Position numbers and translations under genes: made by a program. Shown here in pieces: positions 1 through 8,502 of a stretch of 64,000 nucleotides of DNA. Under the pieces are notes generated by a model. The model searched no databases, had not been told where the DNA came from, and saw only the letters and a program-made list of their open reading frames with translations. This DNA comes from Anaerolineales bacterium (lineage in GTDB: Bacteria > Chloroflexota > Anaerolineae > Anaerolineales > Villigracilaceae): assembly GCA_024710905.1 (NCBI GenBank), contig JANJTV010000012.1:124001-188000 (forward strand). The letters run 5' to 3'. Position 1 is the stretch's first letter; every line of letters starts with the position of its first letter.

Positions 1-2193
1 GCGCTCTTCCCTGAAGAAAGCGCTGGATTGCCCCTCGCGTTTAACGGAATACTCAGCCAAGTGTACACCATCCCGCCCTACCAGCAGGGGCAGCCTGCGC
101 GGATTTCTTTTATCATCGGGCTGGCTGGCCCTGCCAATGGGCAGGTTCAGCGTGTGCTGGTTGCCCGGAGCAACCTTTCCACCAACCCGTTTGCACAACC
201 TCTGATCACTGGCCTGCAGAGTATGACAGAGCTGGGCGGTAGTGGGATTTTAGTGGATGAAAACCGGCGAATCCTGTACCACCCATCCCCTGCTTTGATC
301 ATGAATGAGTATGTGGGCCAGGTCTACACCGAAGCGGCTTTCTTTGATGAAACAGCGCCGGATGGCACTCGTAACTTGGTGTATTTCCAACCTTCACAGG
401 GGCGTTCCTGGTCGGTGGTGCTGGCCATCCCGGCTCAGCAGGCCCAACAACTGGCACTTGAGATTGCCGCCCCGCTTTCTGTGATGATTATTTTGATGGC
501 ATTGCTGGCGCTGGTGTCACTCCGCTTTGGTTTGAAGACAGTTTCCAGTTCGCTGCAGAACCTGGCAAGCGAAGCCGGGCGTATTGCCCAGGGGCAATTG
601 GATCATTCATTGCAGGTCAGCGGTGTGGATGAAGTCGGACAATTACGCAGCGCTTTTGAGCAAATGCGTATCAGCCTGCAGGCCCGCCTGGAAGAACTGA
701 ACCGCTTGCTCTTAGTCAGCCAGGGTGTGGCTTCTACACTTGAATTGCGCGATGCTGTTCAACCTGTGCTGGATGCGGTGATTGCCACTGGCGCTTATGT
801 GGTGCGTGTGGTGATGTCGCCAGATGTCATGACCGATGAAATGGACCGGACCGCGCCGGTATTTGGGCTTGGTACACAGGTAGAATATGCCGGGCTGGAT
901 GAACATATCAGCCAACTGGCTCGCCAACAAGACCGGCTGGTGCTCAGTAATACCCAGCGTTTGAAAATCCTGGATGAAAAGAATGGACGTGTCCCGGCTT
1001 CCTTAATGGCAGTGGCCCTGAAGCACGAAAACCGTTTTTACGGTGTTTTATGGGCTGGCTACGAAAGCAACCGGTTGTTTTCAGAGAGCGACATCCGTTT
1101 TTTTAGCACACTGGCAGGCCAGGCGGCCCTGGCGGCAGCTAATAACCTGCTTTTCCGTTCTGCGGAGGTTGGTCGGCAGCGCCTGGCGGCCATCCTTGCA
1201 TCTACACCAGACCCGGTGCTGGTAACCGACCAGGCCAACCGCTTATTGCTGGCCAACCCGGCTGCCTGGCAAACCCTCGGTTCGGCGGTTGGCAGCGGTG
1301 AGGGCAAACCAATCCAGGAGTTAATTGCCCAGAAACCCCTGCTGGATATATTGCAGACTGACTCTTCCGATAAGCTTTCCGCTGAGGTCGTTACAGAGGG
1401 CGGGCGGATCTACCTGGCGACCGCCTCGCCAGTGGTGGCCGAAGGACGCCTGGTGGGGCGGGTGTGCATCCTGCGGGATGTTACCCACTTCAAGGAATTG
1501 GATACGATGAAGACTGAGTTCGTCAACACGGTAAGCCACGACTTGCGCTCGCCGCTGACGCTCATGCGCGGGTATGCCACCATGCTCGAGATGGTCGGCG
1601 CATTGAATGAACAGCAGCAGGGGTATGTGCAGAAGATTATTATTGGTGTGGAGAATATGTCTCGCCTGGTGAACAACTTGCTGGACCTTGGCCGCATCGA
1701 GGTGGGGGTGGGGTTACAGCTTGAGCGGCTGAGCATCCTCGGGTTGGTGGAGCAGGCTACGGGGAGCCTGCAACTGCAGGCCGGGGAGAAGAATATTACC
1801 CTGGTAGTGGATTCGGCCGGGATTGGCCAGGCCAGCATCGAAGCCGATTCGGCCCTGCTCCAGCAGGCCATGTATAACCTCGTGGAAAATGCAATCAAAT
1901 ACACCCCGCGTGATGGTCGTGTGGAAGTGCGTGCCCGGTTGGCGCAGGATTCGTTCTGGTTTGATGTGCAAGATAACGGTATTGGGATTGCCCCGGCTGA
2001 TCAGGAGCGCCTGTTTGAGAAGTTTTACCGTGGCAGCCAGCGTGAAGCGCGTGAGCAAAAAGGCAGTGGGCTGGGGCTGGCGATTGTCAAATCCATTGCA
2101 GAACGGCATGGCGGACGGGTGGCTCTGAAAAGCCAGGTGGGCAAGGGCAGCATGTTTACCTTGCAAGTGCCGCTGCGCCAGCCGACTGCCTGA
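1..2193 (+). CDS. Sensor histidine kinase, 5' end outside window
   Basis: Membrane sensor kinase whose frame is open back to base 1, so the true start lies upstream; the visible part is about 730 residues. Seen in order: an extracytoplasmic sensor segment (dCache-like by its position before the membrane helix), one transmembrane helix around residues 150-168, HAMP linker, a GAF-like region, a PAS-like region, HisKA with the phospho-acceptor His in SHDLRSP (codon 1537-1539), then HATPase_c with N box NLVENAIKY, G1 DNGIGI and G2 GSGLGLA. The family autophosphorylates and passes phosphate to a response regulator. No regulator follows; the next gene is rpmH behind its own promoter, so the partner is elsewhere or upstream. 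Confidence 0.9.
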   Translation, partial: ALFPEESAGLPLAFNGILSQVYTIPPYQQGQPARISFIIGLAGPANGQVQRVLVARSNLSTNPFAQPLITGLQSMTELGGSGILVDENRRILYHPSPALIMNEYVGQVYTEAAFFDETAPDGTRNLVYFQPSQGRSWSVVLAIPAQQAQQLALEIAAPLSVMIILMALLALVSLRFGLKTVSSSLQNLASEAGRIAQGQLDHSLQVSGVDEVGQLRSAFEQMRISLQARLEELNRLLLVSQGVASTLELRDAVQPVLDAVIATGAYVVRVVMSPDVMTDEMDRTAPVFGLGTQVEYAGLDEHISQLARQQDRLVLSNTQRLKILDEKNGRVPASLMAVALKHENRFYGVLWAGYESNRLFSESDIRFFSTLAGQAALAAANNLLFRSAEVGRQRLAAILASTPDPVLVTDQANRLLLANPAAWQTLGSAVGSGEGKPIQELIAQKPLLDILQTDSSDKLSAEVVTEGGRIYLATASPVVAEGRLVGRVCILRDVTHFKELDTMKTEFVNTVSHDLRSPLTLMRGYATMLEMVGALNEQQQGYVQKIIIGVENMSRLVNNLLDLGRIEVGVGLQLERLSILGLVEQATGSLQLQAGEKNITLVVDSAGIGQASIEADSALLQQAMYNLVENAIKYTPRDGRVEVRARLAQDSFWFDVQDNGIGIAPADQERLFEKFYRGSQREAREQKGSGLGLAIVKSIAERHGGRVALKSQVGKGSMFTLQVPLRQPTA

Positions 2194-2221
2194 ATTTTGC
2201 CCTATGCGAGAAGGACTCCTT

Positions 2222-2236
2222 ACGGTATAATACCGT
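2222..2236 (+). promoter_or_regulatory. Promoter -10 with overlapping palindrome, rpmH cluster
   Basis: TATAAT at 2226-2231 lies inside the perfect odd palindrome ACGGTAT-A-ATACCGT. No good -35 hexamer is visible 17 bp upstream. A transcript from here would have a leader of about 60 nt before rpmH. The symmetry over the -10 could be an operator or chance; no regulator is assigned. Confidence 0.5.
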
Positions 2237-2296
2237 GCCTATTGGGCGCACGGACGGCCCAATTTTGTTATTATCTTTTTATGAGCGAGGAAAATA

Positions 2297-2470
2297 ATGG
2301 CAACAAAACGTACGTATCAACCGAAAATTCGCCGCCGCGTTCGTGTGCACGGCTTTCGCGCGCGCATGGCCACTGCTGATGGCCGTGAAGTGTTGCGCCG
2401 CCGCCGCCAGCGTGGCCGAAACAAACTGACGGTTTCTTCCAACAATCACGTTAAACGGGTTCGTTGGTAG
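2297..2470 (+). CDS. rpmH: 50S ribosomal protein L34
   Basis: A 57-residue, strongly basic protein beginning [14 protein letters not shown], with the L34 core VHGFRARM and a C-terminal [10 protein letters not shown]34 is a late-assembling large-subunit protein; bacterial L34 is usually 44-50 residues, so this one is a little long, with an extra basic stretch after the conserved core. ATG follows the purine-rich GCGAGGAAAATA. It is first in the conserved rpmH-rnpA-yidD-yidC-jag order, which supports the call despite its small size. Confidence 0.97.
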   Translation: MATKRTYQPKIRRRVRVHGFRARMATADGREVLRRRRQRGRNKLTVSSNNHVKRVRW

Positions 2471-2480
2471 GCTCCCATTG

Positions 2481-2500
2481 CGGGGGCCGCGCAGCCCCCG
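2481..2500 (+). other. GC-rich hairpin between rpmH and rnpA
   Basis: CGGGGGC and GCCCCCG form a 7-bp stem around the six-base loop CGCGCA, 11 nt after the rpmH stop and before the rnpA ribosome binding site. There is no T-tract, so it is more likely an attenuating, stabilising or processing structure than a full terminator. It could lower rnpA expression relative to rpmH. Confidence 0.5.
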
Positions 2501-2531
2501 GCCTTGCCTCCTGAGCGTTTGTGAGGTCTGG

Positions 2532-2888
2532 GTGAAGCGCCAGTTTCGATTGAGCCGATCCAGTGATTTCAAGCGGGTGCGGGGTTTAGGAAAATCTTTC
2601 GCGCACCCGCTTATCGTGTTAGTTGCTGCCCGCGCCGAACACGACACTGAACAAACCCGGGTGGGTTTTTCTGCTGGGCGCAATGTTGGCGGCGCGGTGC
2701 AACGAAATAAAGTCAAACGCCGTTTGCGTGAATGTATGCGCCCGATGATGTCAAGGATATCGGCTGGTTGGGAACTGGTTCTGGTGGCCCGCAAGCCGAT
2801 TGTGGATGCTGATTTCCAGCAAGTTCAAAGCGCAGTGCAGCAACTTTTATCGCGTGCAAAACTGTACCCCCAAGCCGATGCAGCCTGA
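2532..2888 (+). CDS. rnpA: Ribonuclease P protein component
   Basis: Protein subunit of RNase P, which matures the 5' ends of tRNAs. The 118-residue product starting [13 protein letters not shown] matches the usual RnpA length and contains the RNR-like signature [18 protein letters not shown] chose the GTG at 2532 over an in-frame ATG at 2478 because GTGAGG lies six bases upstream, homology begins there, and the earlier start would add sequence not typical of RnpA. It lies between rpmH and yidD and overlaps yidD by 11 bp. Confidence 0.95.
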   Translation: MKRQFRLSRSSDFKRVRGLGKSFAHPLIVLVAARAEHDTEQTRVGFSAGRNVGGAVQRNKVKRRLRECMRPMMSRISAGWELVLVARKPIVDADFQQVQSAVQQLLSRAKLYPQADAA

Positions 2889-3174
2889 AACACCTCACCA
2901 GCACAATGAGTACCCCAACGAACCGCGCCTGCGTGACCTGCCACGCAGGCCGGGGAATTGGCCACGCCTGGCCCTGCTGGGGCCAATCCGCCTGTACCAG
3001 GCAACGATTTCTAAAGGCCTGCCCGAGGGAACCTGTCGGTTTTACCCCTCCTGCTCGCACTATGGTTACCAGGCTATTTATAAGCATGGCGCGCTGAAGG
3101 GCGCACTGATGGCGACCTGGCGGGTGTTACGATGCAATCCATTTAATCCGGGTGGTTACGATCCGGTTCCGTAG
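2878..3174 (+). CDS. yidD: Membrane protein insertion efficiency factor YidD
   Basis: About 98 residues. The conserved core is [25 protein letters not shown] and a C-terminal [14 protein letters not shown], the signature of the YidD (DUF37) family. The family assists YidC-mediated membrane insertion from the inner face of the membrane. The ATG at 2878 overlaps the end of rnpA; a longer in-frame start at 2800 would lie deep inside rnpA and is unlikely. The first 25 residues are poorly conserved, so the exact start is uncertain. yidC lies one gene downstream. Confidence 0.93.
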   Translation: MQPETPHQHNEYPNEPRLRDLPRRPGNWPRLALLGPIRLYQATISKGLPEGTCRFYPSCSHYGYQAIYKHGALKGALMATWRVLRCNPFNPGGYDPVP

Positions 3175-3182
3175 GAGATTGA

Positions 3183-4295
3183 ATGAAGCAGAAGAAAATT
3201 TTGTTTATTGCGCTTGTCGTTGTGCTCTCCACCCTTTTAGGGGCTTGTGCGCCGGTTGTTTCCAACTGGGCTGGTATCCTGGTGGATGGCGAGCGCATTT
3301 ACCTGGCTGATGGCATTCACATCTATACCCTGAATGCAGCCGATGGTAATTTGGTAACCATCCCGGCAGCCAGCCCGCAGGATGACCCCATCCCGTTACG
3401 GTTTCCCAATCAATCTGACGCCAATACGATGACCTTTTTTGCGCCCCCGGCCCTTACCCCGGATGGGCAAATGGTCTTCCCCAACTCCAGCCCCAACCAG
3501 CATTCGTTTTACAGTATTAATCCAGAGAATGGCAATGTAAACTGGAGTTTTGATGGCTCCAAAGGCACGTGGATTGCTGGTGCACTGGCTACCGAAGATG
3601 GAATTTTTGCTCCGGATGGCGAGGGCGTGCTGTATGCACTTTCTAACTCCGGTCAGGTGCTGTGGAGCCTGAAGGCTTCTGAGCATGGCCTGTGGAGCCA
3701 CCCGGTGACTGACGGCGAGAAAATTTATATTTCCACACTGGACCATTTTGTCCTTGCAATTGAGCCCGAGACAGGCAAAGTAATCTGGCAGGCCGAGTTG
3801 GATAACCTGCTCATGTCTGCCCCGGCGGTTGGCGAAGATGGCCGGTTGTACATTGGTTCTGTTTCCGGCGCATTGTATGCGCTTGACGCTGAAGACGGTA
3901 AAGTGGCCTGGCGTAAGGAATTACAGGGCGGTATCTGGGGCTCCCCGGTACTGGATGGTGACCAGCTGTTTGTTGGTACGGTGGATGGCGAAGCCGGTAC
4001 TTTCTACGCTGTAAACAGCGCCGATGGGTCAATCATCTGGAGCCAGCCTGAAACCGGCGCGATTGTTGCCGGGGCATTGGTGCTGGAAGACCAGGTGGTG
4101 TATGTCACTGAGATCGGCTTGGTGCAGTCCCGTAATAAGGAAGGTGGCAGCCTCTGGCAGGATACCCTGGAAGGCAAGCTGTATGCCGCCCCCGCACTGG
4201 CCGGTGACTTGGTCTTGGTGGCCCCGATGCAAGGCAACTTTTTGCTGGCTGCATATAACCTGAACGGCGCCCAGCAATGGGTATTCAATCCATAG
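3183..4295 (+). CDS. PQQ-repeat beta-propeller lipoprotein
   Basis: 370-residue predicted lipoprotein. Residues 1-22 form a signal peptide ending in the lipobox LLGAC, with lipidated Cys22. The rest is made of beta-propeller blades with recurring units such as LYALDAEDGKVAWRKEL and FYAVNSADGSIIWS, typical of PQQ-like/BamB-type repeats. BamB is part of the outer-membrane assembly machine in Proteobacteria, but no Bam genes are visible here, so an equivalent role is not claimed. It sits between yidD and yidC, where most bacteria have no gene, and may be co-transcribed with them. GGAG precedes the ATG. Confidence 0.85.
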   Translation: MKQKKILFIALVVVLSTLLGACAPVVSNWAGILVDGERIYLADGIHIYTLNAADGNLVTIPAASPQDDPIPLRFPNQSDANTMTFFAPPALTPDGQMVFPNSSPNQHSFYSINPENGNVNWSFDGSKGTWIAGALATEDGIFAPDGEGVLYALSNSGQVLWSLKASEHGLWSHPVTDGEKIYISTLDHFVLAIEPETGKVIWQAELDNLLMSAPAVGEDGRLYIGSVSGALYALDAEDGKVAWRKELQGGIWGSPVLDGDQLFVGTVDGEAGTFYAVNSADGSIIWSQPETGAIVAGALVLEDQVVYVTEIGLVQSRNKEGGSLWQDTLEGKLYAAPALAGDLVLVAPMQGNFLLAAYNLNGAQQWVFNP

Positions 4296-4309
4296 GATAG
4301 GGAAGAAAC

Positions 4310-5152
4310 ATGTGGGATTTACTTGTTGTTTACCCGATGACCAATGCCCTGCTGCTGATCACTGCGCTGATTGGTGGTAATTTTGGCCTGGCCATCATCC
4401 TGTTCACAGTGCTGATTCGTTTGATCACCCATCCATTTATGGCCTCCCAGATTAAGTCCAGTGCGGCCATGCAAGAATTGATGCAGTCTGATGAGTGGCA
4501 AAAAATCCAGGCCAAACACAAGGATGATCGCGAGAAACTGGCCCAGGAGCAGATGCGTATTTACCAGGAAAAGGGGATTAATCCCTTTGGTTCCTGCCTG
4601 CCGACCCTGCTACAATTCCCGATTATCATCGGCCTTTACCAGAGCATTACCCATGCTGCGGGCGGTTCGCCGCTCCAAATGCTTTACCTGGTGCGCGCCG
4701 TGTACCCTTGGCTGGAGAACATCCTCCCTGGCGCAAGTGTGGCCAACCTGCTGCCCCTGCATAACCAGTTCCTGTGGATGAACCTCGGCCAGCCGGAACG
4801 TATCCTGGCGGATGTATTGCCGTTCGGCGGCATCCCGACTCTGGCGATTATCGTCGGTCTGACCACCTACATTCAATCCAAGTTGACAGTCATGCCCTCG
4901 GCAAACCCCAATGACCAGTCTGCCCAGATGGCCAAGATGATGTCACTGTACATGCCGCTGATGCTGTTTTACTTCTCATTGAACTTTGCCTCCGGTCTGG
5001 CGGTTTACTTCATTACTAGCAACCTGGCGGGTATCCTGCAATATGCCATGCTGGGCAAAGTCAACTGGCGTAACCTGCTTAGTTTCTCCTCGGCTGTCCC
5101 CACTCCTGACACTGCCGCCAAGCCGAAAAAATCAAGCAAGCGTTCCGGATAA
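4310..5152 (+). CDS. yidC: Membrane protein insertase YidC/Oxa1 family
   Basis: 280 residues, the short form without the large periplasmic domain of Proteobacteria. It begins directly with a membrane segment, followed by NFGLAIILFTVLIRLITHPF, a charged cytoplasmic hairpin (QEKGINPFGSCLPTLLQFP is the conserved 60KD_IMP core), and further helices ending GLAVYFITSNLAGILQYAML. It inserts and folds inner-membrane proteins, alone or with SecYEG. The C-terminal tail is basic (KPKKSSKRSG), as expected for a ribosome-contacting end. An AGGGAAGAAAC spacer precedes the ATG; jag follows after 16 nt. Confidence 0.95.
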   Translation: MWDLLVVYPMTNALLLITALIGGNFGLAIILFTVLIRLITHPFMASQIKSSAAMQELMQSDEWQKIQAKHKDDREKLAQEQMRIYQEKGINPFGSCLPTLLQFPIIIGLYQSITHAAGGSPLQMLYLVRAVYPWLENILPGASVANLLPLHNQFLWMNLGQPERILADVLPFGGIPTLAIIVGLTTYIQSKLTVMPSANPNDQSAQMAKMMSLYMPLMLFYFSLNFASGLAVYFITSNLAGILQYAMLGKVNWRNLLSFSSAVPTPDTAAKPKKSSKRSG

Positions 5153-5168
5153 AACCACGGGAGGCGAC

Positions 5169-5882
5169 ATGGAACGAACCACATTGGAAGTGATAGCCCC
5201 ATCTGTTGAAGAAGCGTTGGAAAATGGCCTGCAGCAACTGAGCGTACCCCGCGAATTGGTGGATGTGGAAGTGCTGGATGAAGGCTCCAAGGGTTTCCTG
5301 GGCCTCGGTGGTCGTCAGGTGCGTGTGCGCCTGACCGTGCGCGAAGAAGGCGAAGAATCTGCTTCTGAGCCTGCTGCCCCGGTTCGCCGTGCATCCAGTG
5401 AAGATGACTCGGATGAGTTGATCGATTATGCCGAGCGTGTCACGTATGAATTAATCACTCGCATGAAAGTGCAGGGTCGTATCAGCGCCCGTTATGGTGA
5501 AGCCGATTTGCATGGCGAAAAACCCATCCTAGTGGATATCCGTGGCAATGACCTGAGTGTCTTAATTGGCCGCCGAGCAGAGACCCTTTCAGCATTCCAG
5601 TACATTATTGGCCTGATCGTCAGCAAGGAAGCCGGTCATTTTGTGCAGGTCGTGGTGGACGTGGAAGGTTACCGTGAGCGGCGCGAAAAACAACTCCGCC
5701 AGTTGGCTCATCGCATGGCCGACCAAGCTATCCGTTCCGGCAAACGCCAGGTGCTCGAGCCAATGAGCTCTGCCGAGCGGCGCATCATCCACCTTGAATT
5801 ACGTGACCACGAACAGGTTATCTCTGAAAGTATCGGCGAAGAACCGAACCGCAAGGTGACCATTTCGCTAAAACAAGCCTGA
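5169..5882 (+). CDS. jag: KH/R3H RNA-binding protein Jag (KhpB)
   Basis: 237 residues: an N-terminal Jag-N domain (MERTTLEVIAPSVEEALENG, with KGFLGLGGRQVRV near residue 40-50), a KH domain around residues 110-165 with a GRR-type loop (LIGRRAETLSAFQYI), and a C-terminal R3H domain containing AERRIIHLELRDH. The family binds RNA and partners KhpA in many Gram-positive bacteria. The ATG at 5169 is preceded by GGGAGGCGAC; the frame runs further upstream inside yidC but that part is not Jag-like. It ends the rpmH cluster just before a strong terminator. Confidence 0.95.
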   Translation: MERTTLEVIAPSVEEALENGLQQLSVPRELVDVEVLDEGSKGFLGLGGRQVRVRLTVREEGEESASEPAAPVRRASSEDDSDELIDYAERVTYELITRMKVQGRISARYGEADLHGEKPILVDIRGNDLSVLIGRRAETLSAFQYIIGLIVSKEAGHFVQVVVDVEGYRERREKQLRQLAHRMADQAIRSGKRQVLEPMSSAERRIIHLELRDHEQVISESIGEEPNRKVTISLKQA

Positions 5883-5895
5883 TTTTCGCCAAATG

Positions 5896-5930
5896 AACGG
5901 GATGCACCATAAATTGGTGCATCCCGTTTT
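5896..5930 (+). terminator. Rho-independent terminator of the rpmH-jag cluster
   Basis: A perfect 14-bp stem (AACGGGATGCACCA with its complement) around the loop TAAAT, followed by a short run of T. It lies 14 nt after the jag stop. Confidence 0.85.
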
Positions 5931-5964
5931 CGTATTAAGTGCATTGTATGCCTGGCGGGGCGGG

Positions 5965-5970
5965 TATAAT
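5965..5970 (+). promoter_or_regulatory. -10 element for leaderless PfkB transcript
   Basis: TATAAT in GGGTATAATTCGTCTATG ends six bases before the ATG at 5977. With the usual 6-7 nt distance from -10 to +1, transcription would begin at or next to the A of ATG. The -35 region (around CATTGT at 5942) is weak. Confidence 0.65.
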
Positions 5971-5976
5971 TCGTCT

Positions 5977-6828
5977 ATGTTTCACGTTGTTTCACAGGAA
6001 CCGGTAGATTACCTGGCGGTCGGTCATATCACCGTTGACTTGACTCCCGATGGGCCTGCCCTCGGTGGCTCGGTGTTGTATGCCGGGCTGACGGCGCGCG
6101 CGCTTGGCTTGCGCGTGGGTATTGTTACTGTGCGTGGTAACGAGGTTCCACTCCCTGCCTGGGAGGGCATCCAGGTGGTCCAAGTGGATGCCGAAACAAG
6201 CACCACTTTTGAGAACATCCGCACTGAACAGGGGCGCATCCAGTATTTGCATCACCGGGCTCCGCTCATCGATCTGGAAATGGTGCCGCCATCCTGGCGT
6301 ACTGCCCGCATCCTGCACCTTGCGCCGGTTGCCGGGGAGGTGGCTGCCGTCCTGCCAAAGGGATTCCAGCCTGCATTGCTTGGTCTGACCCCGCAAGGCT
6401 GGCTGCGGACGAAAGATGCCGAAGGCCGCGTACACGCCTGCGACTGGCCCGATGCTGAAACGGCCGCACAACAGGCCAGTGCTGTAGTCTTGAGCGTTGA
6501 AGATGTGGAACATCACGAAGAGAAAATAGAACACCTGGCACATCACTCACGCCTGTTGGCGGTGACGGATGGCCCGGCAGGGGCGCGGCTGTTCTGGCAT
6601 GGCGACAGCCGCCGCTTCCGCGCCCCGCAGGTGGAAGAAGTGGATGCCACCGGGGCCGGGGATATTTTTGCCGCATCCTTTTTTGTGCGTTTGTTGAACA
6701 CCCGTGACCCATGGGAATCGGCCCGCTTTGCCGTGCAAATGGCCACCCACTCGGTGCGGCGGCGTGGGCTGGGCGGAATTCCCACCCGTGAGGAAATTGA
6801 TATTAGCTTAATGGAGGTTTTGCACTAA
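5977..6828 (+). CDS. PfkB-family carbohydrate kinase
   Basis: 283 residues. The N-terminal ALGGSVLYAGLTARALG and the C-terminal signature DATGAGDIFAASF (about residues 223-235, containing the anion hole and catalytic Asp) place it in the PfkB/ribokinase family, which phosphorylates sugars or nucleosides with ATP. The substrate cannot be read from sequence. I chose the ATG at 5977 because an in-frame ATG at 5893 falls beside the terminator hairpin and the family fold starts after 5977. Its stop overlaps the start of parA by one base (TAATG), so it is probably co-transcribed with parAB. Confidence 0.88.
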   Translation: MFHVVSQEPVDYLAVGHITVDLTPDGPALGGSVLYAGLTARALGLRVGIVTVRGNEVPLPAWEGIQVVQVDAETSTTFENIRTEQGRIQYLHHRAPLIDLEMVPPSWRTARILHLAPVAGEVAAVLPKGFQPALLGLTPQGWLRTKDAEGRVHACDWPDAETAAQQASAVVLSVEDVEHHEEKIEHLAHHSRLLAVTDGPAGARLFWHGDSRRFRAPQVEEVDATGAGDIFAASFFVRLLNTRDPWESARFAVQMATHSVRRRGLGGIPTREEIDISLMEVLH

Positions 6829-7613
6829 TGGCGCGTATTTATACTTTGGTAAACCAGAAGGGCGGGGTGGGTAAAACCACCACTGCCATTAACCTGGGGG
6901 CATACCTGGCCCGCCTCGGGCAACGGGTATTAATCGTTGATCTTGATCCGCAGGCCAATGCGACATCCTGCCTGGGAATTAACAAGTACGAAGTGAAAGG
7001 CGGTACGTATGAGTCCCTGCTCGGGATTTCACCTGCTGCCGGGCATGTGTTGGTTAATCCCAAGCTGGGGATTGCCCTGCTGCCATCTTCCCCGTCCCTG
7101 GCGGGCGCAGAAGTGGAGCTGGTGGACCAGCCGGGCCGCGAAAGCCTACTGCACAAAGCGCTGGAACCAATTACCGGCCGTTATGATTACATCCTGATTG
7201 ACTGCCCGCCTTCCCTGAGCCTGCTTACCATCAATGGCCTGATTGCCGCCCGCGACGGCGTGCTCATCCCCGTGCAATGTGAATACCTGGCCCTCGAAGG
7301 CCTCAGCCAGCTCATGCAGACCTTGCAACGTATTCGCGTTTCCATGTTCCCCAACCTGAAGGTGCGCGGCGTGGTGATGACCATGTTCGACAACCGTACC
7401 CACCTCTCAACCGATGTTGTTAATGAGGTACGTAAATACCTGCCGGGGCAGGTATTCAGTGCCATTGTCCCGCGCAGCATCCGCCTGGCTGAAGCGCCGT
7501 CGTATGGTGTGCCGATTGCGGCCTATTCCCCCAATTCCAGCGGCGCCCAGGCTTATGAAGCGCTGGCCCGTGAATTATTGATATCGGACGGCGTGGCCGT
7601 CAAGGAGGCCTGA
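6828..7613 (+). CDS. parA: Chromosome-partitioning ATPase ParA/Soj
   Basis: 261 residues starting MARIYTLVNQKGGVGKTTT. The deviant Walker A KGGVGKT at residues 11-17 has both signature lysines; VDLDPQANAT and DYILIDCPPSLS are the other family motifs. ParA binds DNA as an ATP dimer and moves ParB-parS complexes during chromosome segregation. It overlaps parB by one base (TGATG). Together with parB and the nearby rpmH cluster this suggests the replication-origin side of the chromosome, although dnaA is not in the window. Confidence 0.96.
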   Translation: MARIYTLVNQKGGVGKTTTAINLGAYLARLGQRVLIVDLDPQANATSCLGINKYEVKGGTYESLLGISPAAGHVLVNPKLGIALLPSSPSLAGAEVELVDQPGRESLLHKALEPITGRYDYILIDCPPSLSLLTINGLIAARDGVLIPVQCEYLALEGLSQLMQTLQRIRVSMFPNLKVRGVVMTMFDNRTHLSTDVVNEVRKYLPGQVFSAIVPRSIRLAEAPSYGVPIAAYSPNSSGAQAYEALARELLISDGVAVKEA

Positions 7614-8500
7614 TGGCGCGATCTGGACTTGGCAAAGGCCTTGATGCCCTCATTCCTGGCGGTTTCCAACCGCAGGAATCGCCCGTTGAAAACCAACCTG
7701 CCCAGGCAGGCGAAAATGGTGTGCTGACCGTGCCGATTGGGGAGATTGTCCCCAACCCGCGCCAGCCGCGTTCCCATTTTGATGAAGAAGCTCTGCAGGA
7801 ACTGGCCGATTCGATTCGTGAGCACGGCATCATCCAACCACTAATCGTCACCCGTAACGAAGGTGGCGGTTACACCCTGATTGCCGGGGAGCGCCGCTGG
7901 CAGGCCTCCAAAAAAGCTGGGCTGGAGCAAGTTCCCGTAGTCGTGCGCCAGACCACCGATCAGCAGCGCCTGGAACTGGCCCTGATCGAAAACATCCAGC
8001 GCGCCGACCTGAACCCGCTAGAAGAAGCCCAGGCCTATCAGCATCTTTCGGATGAATTTAACCTGTCTCACGAAGAGATTGCCGCCCGCGTGGGGAAAAG
8101 CCGTGTGGCCGTTACCAATACCCTGCGCCTGCTAAAACTGCCACAGGATGTGCTCAAAGCCCTGCTCGAACGGCGTATTAGCGAGGGCCACGCCCGTGCC
8201 CTGCTTGGCCTGCCCACCGCCCAGGCCCAGTCTGCCGCGCTCAAAACTGTGCTGGCCCGCACCATCACCGTCCGCGAAACAGAGGAACTTGTGCGCAAAC
8301 TGGGTGGAGAAAAGGCCTCGCCCAAAGCGCCTGTTGGCCCCTCCGCCGACATCAAAGCCCTGCAGGACCGTCTGCAATCGGCGCTCGGCACTGAGGTCAG
8401 CCTGAAGGTTGCCCGAAACGGTAAAAGCGCCCTGACGCTTTATTTTTACTCAGACGAAGAATTAAATGCCCTGTTGTCCCGCCTGGTGGATGAGGAATAA
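7613..8500 (+). CDS. parB: Chromosome-partitioning protein ParB/Spo0J
   Basis: 295 residues starting MARSGLGKGLDALIPGG, the usual N-terminal patch of chromosomal ParB. The CTP-binding region has GERRWQA (residues 92-98) and ENIQRADLNPLEEAQAY; a helix-turn-helix follows (SHEEIAARVGKSRVAVTNTLRLLKLP), and the C-terminus is a dimerisation domain. ParB loads on parS and slides as a CTP clamp. I found no full parS site in the window. Confidence 0.96.
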   Translation: MARSGLGKGLDALIPGGFQPQESPVENQPAQAGENGVLTVPIGEIVPNPRQPRSHFDEEALQELADSIREHGIIQPLIVTRNEGGGYTLIAGERRWQASKKAGLEQVPVVVRQTTDQQRLELALIENIQRADLNPLEEAQAYQHLSDEFNLSHEEIAARVGKSRVAVTNTLRLLKLPQDVLKALLERRISEGHARALLGLPTAQAQSAALKTVLARTITVRETEELVRKLGGEKASPKAPVGPSADIKALQDRLQSALGTEVSLKVARNGKSALTLYFYSDEELNALLSRLVDEE

Positions 8501-8502
8501 GC

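Noticed and set aside
5893-5976. Earlier ATG for the PfkB gene at 5893
   Set aside because: This start would place the terminator hairpin and the -10 element inside the gene, and the PfkB fold begins after 5977.
5978-5996. TGTTTCACGT followed by TGTTTCAC, resembling a parS site near parAB
   Set aside because: parS is an inverted repeat (TGTTTCAC then GTGAAACA). Here the half-site is repeated directly and the second half does not match, and the bases are the first codons of the PfkB gene.
2222-8500. Replication origin suggested by rpmH, rnpA, yidC, jag and parAB
   Set aside because: dnaA is absent and I found no cluster of DnaA boxes; only isolated near-matches such as TTATCCACC at about 9594 inside a gene.
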